Shown in pieces: positions 1-7,516 of a stretch of 9,627 bases of DNA; the stretch's first letter is position 1; every line of letters begins with the position of its first letter. The translations under genes and the position numbers were made by a program. The notes under the pieces are model-generated. The model was not told the origin of the DNA. It did no database searches and saw only the letters and a program-made list of their open reading frames with translations. The DNA comes from JBKQWK01 sp052139595. GTDB taxonomy: Bacteria > Actinomycetota > Thermoleophilia > UBA2241. The DNA lies in assembly GCA_052139595.1 (NCBI GenBank), contig JBKQWK010000235.1, positions 1 to 9,627 of the forward strand, given 5' to 3'.

Positions 1-675
1 GTCGGCAGCCAGCTCCAGAAGCCACGACCGTACGACGCTACCCTTGCCCCACAGATCAGCGATGGCGCCCAGATCGAGATCCCAGGGGCTCGCCTCCAGC
101 AGCTCAAAGCCCTCACCGTAAGCCTGCATCATGCCGTACTCGATACCGTTGTGAACCATTTTGACGAAGTGGCCTGCACCGGCGCTGCCCATGTAGCCGT
201 AGCCGGTGCCCTCCGGCGCCAGCGACTGAAGAATTGGCTCGATGTGGGCAAAAGCGCTGTTCTCGCCGCCGACCATCATGCAGTAGCCGACATCGAGACC
301 CCAGACGCCGCCACTGGTACCGATGTCGAGGTAACGCAGCTTGTGGGCGGCGAGTGCATCAGCGCGAGCGATGTCTTCTTTGAAGTAGGAGTTGCCACCG
401 TCGATAAGGATGTCGCCGTCGCTCAGCAGGGGCACCAGCTCGTCAATCGCATCTTGCGTCGGCTCACCGTGCGGCAACATCAGCCACAACACGCGTGGCT
501 GCGGCAGCATCTTAACGAGGGTCGCAAAGTCGACCGCCACTTCGGCACCCTCACTCTCGAGTTCCTGCGCCTTGCTCAAGGTGCGGTTCCACACCACGAC
601 ACGGTGACCGTTGCGCAGCAACCTGCGCGCCATGTTGCCGCCCATACGACCCAAGCCGATCATCGCTACATCCAT
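1..675 (-). CDS. gnd: 6-phosphogluconate dehydrogenase, decarboxylating, YqeC-like short type (N-terminal 225 residues, cut by window edge)
   Basis: Oxidises 6-phosphogluconate to ribulose-5-phosphate and CO2 with reduction of NAD(P)+, in the cytosol, in the oxidative pentose phosphate pathway. The frame is open from the ATG at 675 to base 1 with no stop, so the C-terminal part is missing. Visible: the Rossmann loop GLGRMG (residues 7-12), N30-R31-T32 at the end of the second strand, IDGGNSYFKED (91-101), SGGVWGLDVGYCMM (121-134), and the catalytic cluster K172, H175, N176, E179 (KMVHNGIE). The SGGVWG version of the substrate loop marks the short YqeC-like type rather than the classical 470-residue enzyme. 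AGGAG at 683-687 stands 7 bases before the ATG, which supports this start. The gene lies 58 bases after pgi on the same strand and is probably co-transcribed. The NRT motif would favour NADP+, whereas many short-type enzymes are described as NAD+-dependent; this is inference. Confidence 0.93.
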   Translation of the reverse strand, partial: MDVAMIGLGRMGGNMARRLLRNGHRVVVWNRTLSKAQELESEGAEVAVDFATLVKMLPQPRVLWLMLPHGEPTQDAIDELVPLLSDGDILIDGGNSYFKEDIARADALAAHKLRYLDIGTSGGVWGLDVGYCMMVGGENSAFAHIEPILQSLAPEGTGYGYMGSAGAGHFVKMVHNGIEYGMMQAYGEGFELLEASPWDLDLGAIADLWGKGSVVRSWLLELAAD

Positions 676-733
676 CGCCCGTCTCCTCTCTGGCCGGCCG
701 AGGTGACCGGCGAAGTACTTACGCCCAAAGTAG

Positions 734-2422
734 CTACGCGGCTAGTACCCGCGCCAGCAGCTGCCTGAACGCAGCCAACCCTGCGAGCACGTCAACGCCA
801 ACGTCAACACGCAGAATCTGACCACCGTGGTTGAGCAGCGCCTGCAGATCGCCGAGTGCCTGGGCATGCTTGAGGCGCGCGAACGAATATGCCTGACCGG
901 GCACCGGCAAGTTGGGTCCGGCCTCGCTGACCAACTGTATGAAGACGCCCCCTGTGGGGCCACCCTTGTGGAACTGGCCGGTCGAATGCAAGAAACGCGG
1001 ACCAAAACCGGCGGTGGTGGCCACATGCCGCGCCTTGAGCAGCAGTTCGCGCAGGGCACGCAGCTCGAGCTGAGCGTCCGCACTCGGCGTAACCCACGCC
1101 TGCAAGGCGACGTACTTCGGAGTCACCAGGCCGGCGACAAGTTCGCGCAGGGCCGGCTCGAGGCCGTCGTCGCCGAAGGCGAAGGCGACCGCCTCGCCAC
1201 CGGCCCCGGTCGGCAGGGCAACCTCGCCCTGTGTTTCCAGTTCGGCGAGCACGCGAACCGTGTTGTCTTTACTCTCCTGCACATTCGGCTGATCGAATGG
1301 ATCGATGCCGATCACGGCCCCAGCGGCGGCGACGGCCACCTCCCAGACAAAGAACTGAGCCCCCATGTCGTAGACGTCGTCGAGGGTGAGGCGCACCACC
1401 GGCAGGCCGGCGTCTTCAAGTGCGTGCACGGCGGCCTCTTGGGCGGCGTCACCACTGTCGGCAAGACGGACCGCCACGAAAGCGCGGTCGGCGCCGTAGA
1501 CGTCAGCTGCCGCCAGCGGTTCGAGATCGATTGGCAGCATGCCGGTACCCTCCTTGCCGGTGCTTTCGGCGACGAGCTGTTCGGCCCAGGCGCCGAAGGA
1601 GCCGACGCCAGGCGAAGCAACAATGGTCAGCTTGTCGCGGCCGCTCTTGAATAGCTCGCCCAGCGCGGCGCCGAAAACGAGGCCGGGATTCTCGGCCGCC
1701 GGCATATCGGCGCCGCATTCGGCAGCCATGGCTAGCGCCCGCCCCAGCAGCTCATCGAGATCGACACCAATCAGCGCCGCCGGTACGAGGCCGAAGAAGG
1801 AGAGAGCCGAGTAGCGACCGCCGATGTCGGGCGAGTTGATGAAGACAGCGCGAAAGCTCTGGTCGACCGCCTTCTGCTCCAGTGAGGTACCCTCATCGGT
1901 GATGGCCACGAAGTGACGACCCGCTCCGTCCTTGCCTTCGCGAGCAAGGACCTTCTCGTAGAAGTAGGCGTGCATACAGGCCGTCTCGGTCGTGCCACCC
2001 GACTTGCTGGCGACAATGAATATCGTCGTCTTCAGGTCGACCTGCCGTTCAAGCTCCGCAATAGCGCGAGGGTCAGTTGTATCGAGAACGCTCAGCCTGA
2101 GGTAGCCCTTCGCAGCCCCGAAAGCCTCGCCTATCACCTCGGGCGCCAGGCTGGAACCACCCATGCCAAGGAGAACGACATCGGTGAAGCCATCGTCGGC
2201 CACGTCAGCAGCAAAGGCGAGCAGATCGGGCAGCTGCTCGCGCACCTCGTTGGCAACCGTGAGCCAGCCAAGGGCGTTGTCGATGACAGCGACGTGCTGG
2301 GGATCACCTTTCCACAGTGTTGCGTCGTGCTGCCACAGACGTCGGCCAAAGCCGATCTCATCGAAGGCCCGCAAGCGCCCGTCGACCTGAGCTTGAAGCC
2401 CCGCCGGCACGTTAACGTTCAT
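734..2422 (-). CDS. pgi: Glucose-6-phosphate isomerase (type found fused to transaldolase in some bacteria)
   Basis: Interconverts glucose-6-phosphate and fructose-6-phosphate in the cytosol; next to pentose phosphate genes it would return fructose-6-phosphate to the oxidative branch. The 562-residue protein has two SIS-type sugar isomerase domains. Visible motifs: LGMGGSSLAPEV (85-96), the phosphate loop SKSGGTTET (139-147), GGRYSALS (201-208, R203 corresponding to the substrate arginine), EQLVAESTGKEG (281-292), FDQPNVQESKD (376-386, with the conserved K385), and HSTGQFHKGG (479-488, with the conserved histidine H479). No catalytic residue appears lost. The N-terminal stretch with LWQHDATLW and LGWL resembles the PGI half of bifunctional Tal-Pgi proteins. 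The ATG overlaps the tal stop codon as ATGA, with only a weak GGGG upstream, so translation is probably coupled to tal. The stop is TAG at 734-736. Confidence 0.95.
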   Translation of the reverse strand: MNVNVPAGLQAQVDGRLRAFDEIGFGRRLWQHDATLWKGDPQHVAVIDNALGWLTVANEVREQLPDLLAFAADVADDGFTDVVLLGMGGSSLAPEVIGEAFGAAKGYLRLSVLDTTDPRAIAELERQVDLKTTIFIVASKSGGTTETACMHAYFYEKVLAREGKDGAGRHFVAITDEGTSLEQKAVDQSFRAVFINSPDIGGRYSALSFFGLVPAALIGVDLDELLGRALAMAAECGADMPAAENPGLVFGAALGELFKSGRDKLTIVASPGVGSFGAWAEQLVAESTGKEGTGMLPIDLEPLAAADVYGADRAFVAVRLADSGDAAQEAAVHALEDAGLPVVRLTLDDVYDMGAQFFVWEVAVAAAGAVIGIDPFDQPNVQESKDNTVRVLAELETQGEVALPTGAGGEAVAFAFGDDGLEPALRELVAGLVTPKYVALQAWVTPSADAQLELRALRELLLKARHVATTAGFGPRFLHSTGQFHKGGPTGGVFIQLVSEAGPNLPVPGQAYSFARLKHAQALGDLQALLNHGGQILRVDVGVDVLAGLAAFRQLLARVLAA

Positions 2423-3570
2423 GCGTGCACCCCGACGTACCGCTGACGTTTTTCCTCAACCGTGCGCACGACGCCGGCGAAGGCGTCACTGAACAGCTTG
2501 ACGCCGTCGCGCTGCAGCTCTTCGCCCACCTGATACAGGTCGATGCCGGCCGCACCCACGTCGCGTACGTCAGCCTGTGCCTGCTCCAGACCGACGTCAA
2601 CACTGCGGCGCACGTTGCCGTGGTCGCGAAAGGCGGCCAAGGTGGCTTCGGGCACAGTATTCACTGTCTGCGGACCAATGAGTTCATCCACGTACAGCAC
2701 ATCGCTGTACGCCAGATTCTTCGTCCCCGTGCTCGCCCACAGCACTCGCTGTAGCTGTGCTCCCTGCGCCGCCAGCGCCTGCCAGCGCGCGGTCGCAAAG
2801 AGCGCCCCGAAGCGCTCATAAACGAGCTTGGAATTCGACACCGCGATGCGTCCCTTGAGGCCGGCGAGTCGCCGCTTCGCGGTGTCGTCGCCGGCCTGAG
2901 CGATCTTCTCATCCAGCCGTTTGTCGCAAACAGTGTCGACGCGCGAGACGAAGAAGCTCGCCACCGACGCTAGCCCCGCGAGCGCGCCACCGGAGGCAGC
3001 GCGCTCCTCGAGTGCCTGCAAAAACGCCTCCACGACCGCCTCGTAGTGAGCCATCGAAAACATCAGCGTCACGTTGATGTTGATGCCCTCAGCAAGGCAA
3101 CGACGAATTGCCGGGATACCTTGGCCTGTGCCAGGAATCTTGATCATGACGTTGGGCCGGTCAACGGCTGCCCACAGGCGACGCGCCTCGCTGATAGTCA
3201 TGGCGGTGTCATAGGCGTACTCCGGAGCAACCTCGATGCTGACATAGCCGTCACCACCGCCACTGGCCAGGTAAACCGGCGTGAAGACATCACACGCGGC
3301 TCGTACATCGTCAATCGCAATTCGATCAAAGATCTGAGTCGCCGAGAGCCCGGTCGCGGCCAGCTCACGCAACTGCTCGTCGTACGCTTCGCCGGCCCCA
3401 ATCGCTTTCTCGAAAATGGACGGATTGCTCGTTTCGCCACGCACACCGTCATCGTCGATGAATTGCTGCAGGCCACCGCTGGTGATGAGATCACGGCTGA
3501 TGTAGTCGAGCCAGATGCTTTGACCCTGCTCGAGTAACCGGATGAGGGGGTTAGCGGGCTGCTCTGTCAT
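2419..3570 (-). CDS. tal: Transaldolase, long mycobacterial-type
   Basis: Transfers a dihydroxyacetone unit from sedoheptulose-7-phosphate to glyceraldehyde-3-phosphate in the non-oxidative pentose phosphate pathway (cytosol). The 383-residue TIM barrel shows the class I aldolase features: D22, TSNP (47-50), E113, the Schiff-base lysine K144 in IKIPGT, NVT (166-168), S205 and R210 in SFFVSR, and WASTGTKN (278-285). These match residues equivalent to E. coli TalB D17, T33/N35, E96, K132, N154/T156, S176 and R181. The length fits the mycobacterial/actinobacterial group (about 370-380) rather than the 316-residue TalB. E46, just before TSNP, sits where I would expect a small or hydrophobic residue; I do not know how common this is. 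AGGAG at 3580-3584 lies 9 bases before the ATG. The gene starts 24 bases after the tkt stop and overlaps pgi by 4 bases, so tkt-tal-pgi looks like one transcription unit. Confidence 0.95.
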   Translation of the reverse strand: MTEQPANPLIRLLEQGQSIWLDYISRDLITSGGLQQFIDDDGVRGETSNPSIFEKAIGAGEAYDEQLRELAATGLSATQIFDRIAIDDVRAACDVFTPVYLASGGGDGYVSIEVAPEYAYDTAMTISEARRLWAAVDRPNVMIKIPGTGQGIPAIRRCLAEGININVTLMFSMAHYEAVVEAFLQALEERAASGGALAGLASVASFFVSRVDTVCDKRLDEKIAQAGDDTAKRRLAGLKGRIAVSNSKLVYERFGALFATARWQALAAQGAQLQRVLWASTGTKNLAYSDVLYVDELIGPQTVNTVPEATLAAFRDHGNVRRSVDVGLEQAQADVRDVGAAGIDLYQVGEELQRDGVKLFSDAFAGVVRTVEEKRQRYVGVHA

Positions 3571-3594
3571 CGTTCGTCGCTCCTTTCGCGCCGC

Positions 3595-5625
3595 TTATTG
3601 GGCGACACGGCTCATCAGGGCCTTGGCCCGCTGGTAGACGTTCTCGGCGGTGAAGCCAAACTGCTCAAAGATCGTTTCGGCCGGAGCCGAGGCGCCAAAG
3701 TGGTCGAGCGCGATGATGTCGCCCGCATCGCCGACCCACCGCCGCCAGCCGAAGCTGACGGCCGCTTCAACCGCCAGGCGACGCCGACAAGCTGCCGGTA
3801 ACACGCTCTCACGATAAGCGACGTCCTGACGCTCGAAGAGGTGGAACGATGTCATGTTAACGACACGCGAACGCACGCCTTCGGCCGCGAGGCGTTCGTG
3901 CGCCGCCAGGACGAGCTGCACCTCGCTGCCGCTGGCGATCAGGATGAGATCGGCGAGGCTGTCGCCGGCAGCGTCGGCAAGCACGTACGCACCGCGGGCG
4001 ATGCCACTCGCTGGCGCATACTTCGTGCGGTCGATCGTAGGCAGCTTCTGGCGTGTGAGAACGAGCGCCACGGGACCGTTATCATGCTGCAGCGCCAGCT
4101 TCCAGGCCTCCACTGTTTCGTTGGCGTCGGCCGGACGCAGCTCCGTCCAGTTGGGTGTGGCCCGCAGGATAGCGAGATGCTCGACCGGCTGATGCGTCGG
4201 GCCGTCCTCGCCAAGGCCAACGCTGTCGTGCGTAAGCACGTGGATGACCGGCTGGCCCATGAGGGCCGCCAGCCGCATGGCCGGCCGCATGTAGTCGGTA
4301 AAGACGAAGAAGGTAGCCACGTAGGGACGCACGCCACCATGCACGGCGAGACCGTTGGCGATCGCCGCCATGGCGTGCACGCGCACGCCAAAGTGAAAGT
4401 TGCGCCCGGGCGGCGTCACCGCTTCCTGATCGGGAACACCGTTGATCCAGGTATTGTTCGACGGTGCCAGGTCGGCCGAGCCACCGATAAGCGTGGGCAG
4501 GTGCGCCGCCAGGGCATTGATGACCTGGCCCGAAGCAGCTCTGGTCGCCAAGCCGCCATCGGCGGCGAAGACCGGCAGGTCGGCGTCCCAGCCGGAGGGC
4601 AAGCCACGCGACCAGGCGCTGTCCCAAGCGGCAGCACGGGCCGCATCGGCGGCGCGCCAGGCGACAGAGCGCTCACGCCATGCGGCGTGCGCCGCCTGGC
4701 CCCGCTCGCCGGCCTGCTCGTAGAACGCTTTCACATCGGCAGGCACCAGGAACTGCGGCTCGAGCGGCCAGCCGAGGTTCTCTTTGGCGAGCTTGACCTC
4801 TTCCACACCGAGGGGCTCACCGTGTGCCTTGGCGGTGTCCTGCTTATCTGGCGCTCCAAAACCAATGTGATTTCGCACGGCAATCAGCGACGGTCTGCCG
4901 GTCTCGGCCTTGGCGGTAACAAGAGCCGCGTCGACGGCGGCAACATCGTTGCCGTCGACGACTCGTTGAACGTGCCAGCCGTAAGCCTCGAAGCGCTCGC
5001 CGACATCTTCCGTAAAAGCCAGATCAGTGGAGCCGTCGATGGTGATGTGATTGTCGTCGTAGAGAACGATCAGTTTGCCCAGCTTCTGGTGACCGGCAAA
5101 CGAGGCAGCTTCGCTGCTGATCCCCTCCATCATGTCGCCATCGCCGGCGAGAACGTACGTGACGTGATCCATGACTGCTGGCCCGGCGCCGTTGAAGGTA
5201 GCGCCGAGGAAACGCTCGGCTATGGCCATGCCAACGGCGTTGGCAAAGCCCTGGCCGAGCGGACCGGTGGTCGTTTCGACGCCGACCGTATGGCCGCGTT
5301 CCGGATGGCCGGGCGTCTTGCTGCCCCACTGACGAAACGCGCGCAGGTCGTCGAGGCTCAAGTCATAGCCAGTCAGATGCAGGAGCGAATAGAGGAGCAT
5401 GCTGCCGTGACCAGCCGAGAGCACGAAGCGATCGCGATCGGGCCAGGCGGGGTCGCTAGGGTCGAAGCGCAGATGACGCGTAAACAGCGTGTAGGCCATT
5501 GCCGCGGCACCCATCGGCAGTCCAGGGTGACCTGAGTTCGCCTTCTGCACAGCGTCAACGGCGAGAAAGCGGATGGTGTTGATACAACGCTCTTCGAGCG
5601 TCCTCGAGTTCGCCTCTGGGCTCAC
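3595..5625 (-). CDS. tkt: Transketolase with catalytic glutamate replaced by valine
   Basis: A thiamine-diphosphate enzyme that moves two-carbon ketol units between sugar phosphates in the non-oxidative pentose phosphate pathway. The 676 residues have the normal three-domain layout. Visible: NSGHPG (30-35, H33), SAGHGSMLLYSLLHL (70-84, H73), KTPGHPE (H107), GPLGQG (121-126), the ThDP/metal motif GDGDMMEG (161-168) with DDN (190-192), H268, ATR.AS (360-365), GGSADLAPSN (381-390), the pyrimidine-domain motif GEDGPTHQPVEH (472-483), and TRQKLP (524-529). The oddity is in RNFHFGVRVHAMAAI (408-422). The family reads VREHAM here, and its glutamate (E411 in E. coli, E418 in yeast) contacts N1' of the cofactor pyrimidine. 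Here codon 416 is GTG (valine) at 4378-4380, one base from GAG. The start is GTG at 5623-5625, supported by AAAGGA 5 bases upstream. A hairpin separates it from the cupin gene. The identification is secure; activity is uncertain because of V416. Confidence 0.95.
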   Translation of the reverse strand: MSPEANSRTLEERCINTIRFLAVDAVQKANSGHPGLPMGAAAMAYTLFTRHLRFDPSDPAWPDRDRFVLSAGHGSMLLYSLLHLTGYDLSLDDLRAFRQWGSKTPGHPERGHTVGVETTTGPLGQGFANAVGMAIAERFLGATFNGAGPAVMDHVTYVLAGDGDMMEGISSEAASFAGHQKLGKLIVLYDDNHITIDGSTDLAFTEDVGERFEAYGWHVQRVVDGNDVAAVDAALVTAKAETGRPSLIAVRNHIGFGAPDKQDTAKAHGEPLGVEEVKLAKENLGWPLEPQFLVPADVKAFYEQAGERGQAAHAAWRERSVAWRAADAARAAAWDSAWSRGLPSGWDADLPVFAADGGLATRAASGQVINALAAHLPTLIGGSADLAPSNNTWINGVPDQEAVTPPGRNFHFGVRVHAMAAIANGLAVHGGVRPYVATFFVFTDYMRPAMRLAALMGQPVIHVLTHDSVGLGEDGPTHQPVEHLAILRATPNWTELRPADANETVEAWKLALQHDNGPVALVLTRQKLPTIDRTKYAPASGIARGAYVLADAAGDSLADLILIASGSEVQLVLAAHERLAAEGVRSRVVNMTSFHLFERQDVAYRESVLPAACRRRLAVEAAVSFGWRRWVGDAGDIIALDHFGASAPAETIFEQFGFTAENVYQRAKALMSRVAQ

Positions 5626-5630
5626 GTGTG

Positions 5631-5636
5631 TCCTTT
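5631..5636 (-). promoter_or_regulatory. Ribosome binding site deciding the GTG start of tkt
   Basis: On the minus strand AAAGGA stands 5 bases before the GTG at 5625. The protein then begins MSPEANSRTLEERCINTIR, which leads into the conserved transketolase N-terminus at the usual distance. No in-frame ATG gives a better start. Confidence 0.7.
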
Positions 5637-5667
5637 CGGTCTCGCCTCGTCGGTCTCGCCTCGTCGG
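5636..5667. repeat. 14-bp perfect tandem duplication in the tkt leader
   Basis: The plus-strand unit tcggtctcgcctcg occurs at 5636-5649 and again at 5650-5663, followed by a partial third copy (tcgg, 5664-5667). It fills the space between the tkt ribosome binding site and the hairpin behind the cupin gene. It could be a slippage product or part of a regulatory leader; the sequence does not decide. Confidence 0.85.
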
Positions 5668-5687
5668 CTGCGATTGCTATCGATCTG

Positions 5688-5723
5688 ACCCGGCGCTTGC
5701 CAGCATCATCGACCGCGCCGGGT
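5688..5723 (-). terminator. Perfect 9-bp hairpin directly after the cupin stop
   Basis: The arms acccggcgc (5688-5696) and gcgccgggt (5715-5723) are exact reverse complements around an 18-base loop. The hairpin begins 2 bases after the cupin TGA on the minus strand. There is no T-run after it, so it is not a textbook intrinsic terminator. Its position fits a partial terminator, an mRNA 3'-end stabiliser or an attenuator between pnt-cupin and tkt-tal-pgi-gnd. Confidence 0.5.
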
Positions 5724-5725
5724 GC

Positions 5726-6070
5726 TCAGCTCTCTCCTTCTTCTGGCACGATGCAGATGAAAGCAAACGTGTCGGTGCCGACATTGCGGTACTGATGCGT
5801 CGCTCCCGCCGGGACGTAGGCGAACGAACCCTCGTCCACGGCGTGATCAACACCGTCGAGGTGCAAGATGCCTCGCCCCTCTGTTATGTAGTTGATGTGC
5901 GGCCAGGGGTGATCGTGACGCGGCGTGTGACCACCAGGCTCGAGTTCGAAGAGACGCAGCGCCCAGCCTTTCCAGCCTTCGTCCGGTCCCACAAGCAGTC
6001 GCTTCACGACCTTCTCAATATCCTCGCCGCTGAGAGGCTGTCCGAGTACCTCGGCAACGTGACCGACCAT
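5726..6070 (-). CDS. Small single-domain cupin protein, function unknown
   Basis: A 114-residue protein made almost wholly of one cupin beta-barrel. Cupin motif 1 is G47 followed by H52-D-H54, with H58 four residues later and G65. The usual metal-binding glutamate of motif 1 is absent and H58 occupies about that place. Motif 2 is G81 x5 P87 x G89 x2 H92 x3 N96 (GSFAYVPAGATHQYRN). H52, H54, H58 and H92 could form a four-histidine metal site; this is inference. It has no signal peptide or membrane segment and is presumably cytosolic. AGGAG-like GGGAG at 6078-6082 lies 7 bases before the ATG. The gene starts 63 bases after pntB. Cupins of this size include metal-dependent dioxygenases, sugar isomerases and ligand-binding proteins, and nothing in the sequence chooses among them. 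The signature of the archaeal cupin-type phosphoglucose isomerase is not evident. Confidence 0.85.
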   Translation of the reverse strand: MVGHVAEVLGQPLSGEDIEKVVKRLLVGPDEGWKGWALRLFELEPGGHTPRHDHPWPHINYITEGRGILHLDGVDHAVDEGSFAYVPAGATHQYRNVGTDTFAFICIVPEEGES

Positions 6071-6133
6071 GCGCGTGCTCCCGTGACGTTGGTTCTGCCG
6101 TCGCCATAACAGCGGGCGGCGGGAATGAGCGAA

Positions 6134-7516
6134 CTATACCTTCTTCACACCCTGGACGAGCCGGTTAGCGACCTCTTGTCCGTCGCCGTAGAGCAAGCGG
6201 GTGTTATCGGCGTAAAAGAGCGGGTTCCTGATGCCGGCGAACCCAGTCCCTTGACCACGCTTGACCACGAAAACGTTTTGCGCCTTGTCGACATCGAGAA
6301 TCGGCATACCGTAAATGGGACTTCCTTTGTCACTACGGGCCGATGGATTGACAACGTCGTTGGCGCCGATCACGAGAGCGACGTCGGCTGTCTCGAACTC
6401 AGCGTTGATTTCGTCCAGATCGAAGATCTTTTCGTAGGGCACGCCGGCCTCGGCCAGCAGCACATTCATGTGCCCCGGCATGCGCCCAGCTACCGGGTGA
6501 ATGGCGAACTTGACCTGCACGCCGCGGTCCTCCAGCAACTGGGCCAGCTCGCGGATCTTGTGCTGCGCCTGAGCCACGGCCATACCATAGCCGGGCACGA
6601 TGATGACCTTCTGCGCATAGGCCATCGTGATTGCGGCATCATTGGGCTCAGCCGCCTTCATGCTACCGTCCACATCTCCCCCGCCAACGGCGACGTGCGC
6701 GCCGAAGCCACTGAATAGAACGTTGCTCAGCGACCGGTTCATCGCCTTAGCCATGAGCTGCGTCAGCAGTGTGCCGGCGGCGCCGACCACCGTGCCGGCC
6801 ACGATCAGCGCGGCGTTGCCGAGAACGTAGCCCTCAAAACCGACGGCGAGGCCTGTCAGAGCGTTGTAGAGCGAAATCACGACTGGCATGTCGGCGCCGC
6901 CGATCGGCAGCGTCATGAGAGCACCATAAACCAGCGAAAGCAGGAAGAAGACAAGCAGGTAAAGGTGCTCGTGGCCGTGCAGAGTGCCTAGATGAGTAAG
7001 CACAACGAGGACACCGGCCGTCACAGCCAAAGCAAAAACCAGGAGGTTGAGCACGATCTGGCCGCTGAACACCAGCGAGCGCTTCATGAGACCCTGCAGC
7101 TTGGCGAAGGCAATCATGCTGCCGCTGAACGAGATCGCGCCGATGAGGGCACCGACGCTGCCGAGTACCGCAAAGCTGCTGCCCGGATGCGTCGCCCGCA
7201 GAAACTCGTTGGCGGCGATGGCGGCGGCGGCGGCGCCGCCCATGCCGTTGAAGATGGCCACCATCTGCGGCATATCCGTCATGGCCACCCGACGCGCAGC
7301 CACCCAGGCGATGACGCCACCGATGAGCATCGCGACCAGCATGAGCACGTAGTTGGTCAGACCCGGTGTGAACACGGTGATGATGACCGCCGCCAGCATG
7401 CCCGCACCCGCCCAGACAATGCCGGTGCGGGCCGTGCGCGGCGAACTCATCCGCCGCAGGCCGATGATGAACAGGGCCGCGGCGGCAAAGTAGACCAGCT
7501 GAATGGCGTCATGCAT
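6134..7516 (-). CDS. pntB: Proton-translocating NAD(P) transhydrogenase, beta subunit
   Basis: The membrane and NADP(H)-binding subunit. With PntAA and PntAB it couples hydride transfer from NADH to NADP+ to inward proton flow. From the ATG at 7516 the protein has 460 residues, close to E. coli PntB (462). A hydrophobic membrane domain (about 3-260, with multiple helices) includes IGGADMPVVISLYNAL (205-220). The NADP-binding domain III follows: VPGYGMAVAQAQ (307-318), AIHPVAGRMPGHMNVLLAEA (338-357), IGANDVVNPSAR (383-394), KGSPIYGMPILDVDKAQNV (397-415), VVKRGQGTGFAG (417-428), NPLFY (431-435). An in-frame ATG at 7600 would add 28 residues with no family counterpart and run deep into pntAB, so I reject it; MHDAIQLVYF matches the family N-terminus. 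The start overlaps the pntAB stop by 8 bases (ATGCATGA). N90 stands where E. coli has the proton-channel residue His91. The stop is TAG at 6134-6136. Confidence 0.95.
   Translation of the reverse strand: MHDAIQLVYFAAAALFIIGLRRMSSPRTARTGIVWAGAGMLAAVIITVFTPGLTNYVLMLVAMLIGGVIAWVAARRVAMTDMPQMVAIFNGMGGAAAAAIAANEFLRATHPGSSFAVLGSVGALIGAISFSGSMIAFAKLQGLMKRSLVFSGQIVLNLLVFALAVTAGVLVVLTHLGTLHGHEHLYLLVFFLLSLVYGALMTLPIGGADMPVVISLYNALTGLAVGFEGYVLGNAALIVAGTVVGAAGTLLTQLMAKAMNRSLSNVLFSGFGAHVAVGGGDVDGSMKAAEPNDAAITMAYAQKVIIVPGYGMAVAQAQHKIRELAQLLEDRGVQVKFAIHPVAGRMPGHMNVLLAEAGVPYEKIFDLDEINAEFETADVALVIGANDVVNPSARSDKGSPIYGMPILDVDKAQNVFVVKRGQGTGFAGIRNPLFYADNTRLLYGDGQEVANRLVQGVKKV

Noticed and set aside
691..712. Short GCCGG/CCGGC inverted repeat between pgi and gnd
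   Set aside because: A 5-bp stem in G/C-rich DNA is expected by chance; no further support.
827..1654. Plus-strand open frame of 275 codons opposite pgi
   Set aside because: Shadow of a motif-complete PGI; no domain or ribosome binding site of note.
3841..5535. Plus-strand open frame of 564 codons opposite tkt
   Set aside because: It is antisense to a full, motif-complete transketolase. Its translation shows no recognisable family, and long antisense open frames are expected opposite G/C-rich third positions.
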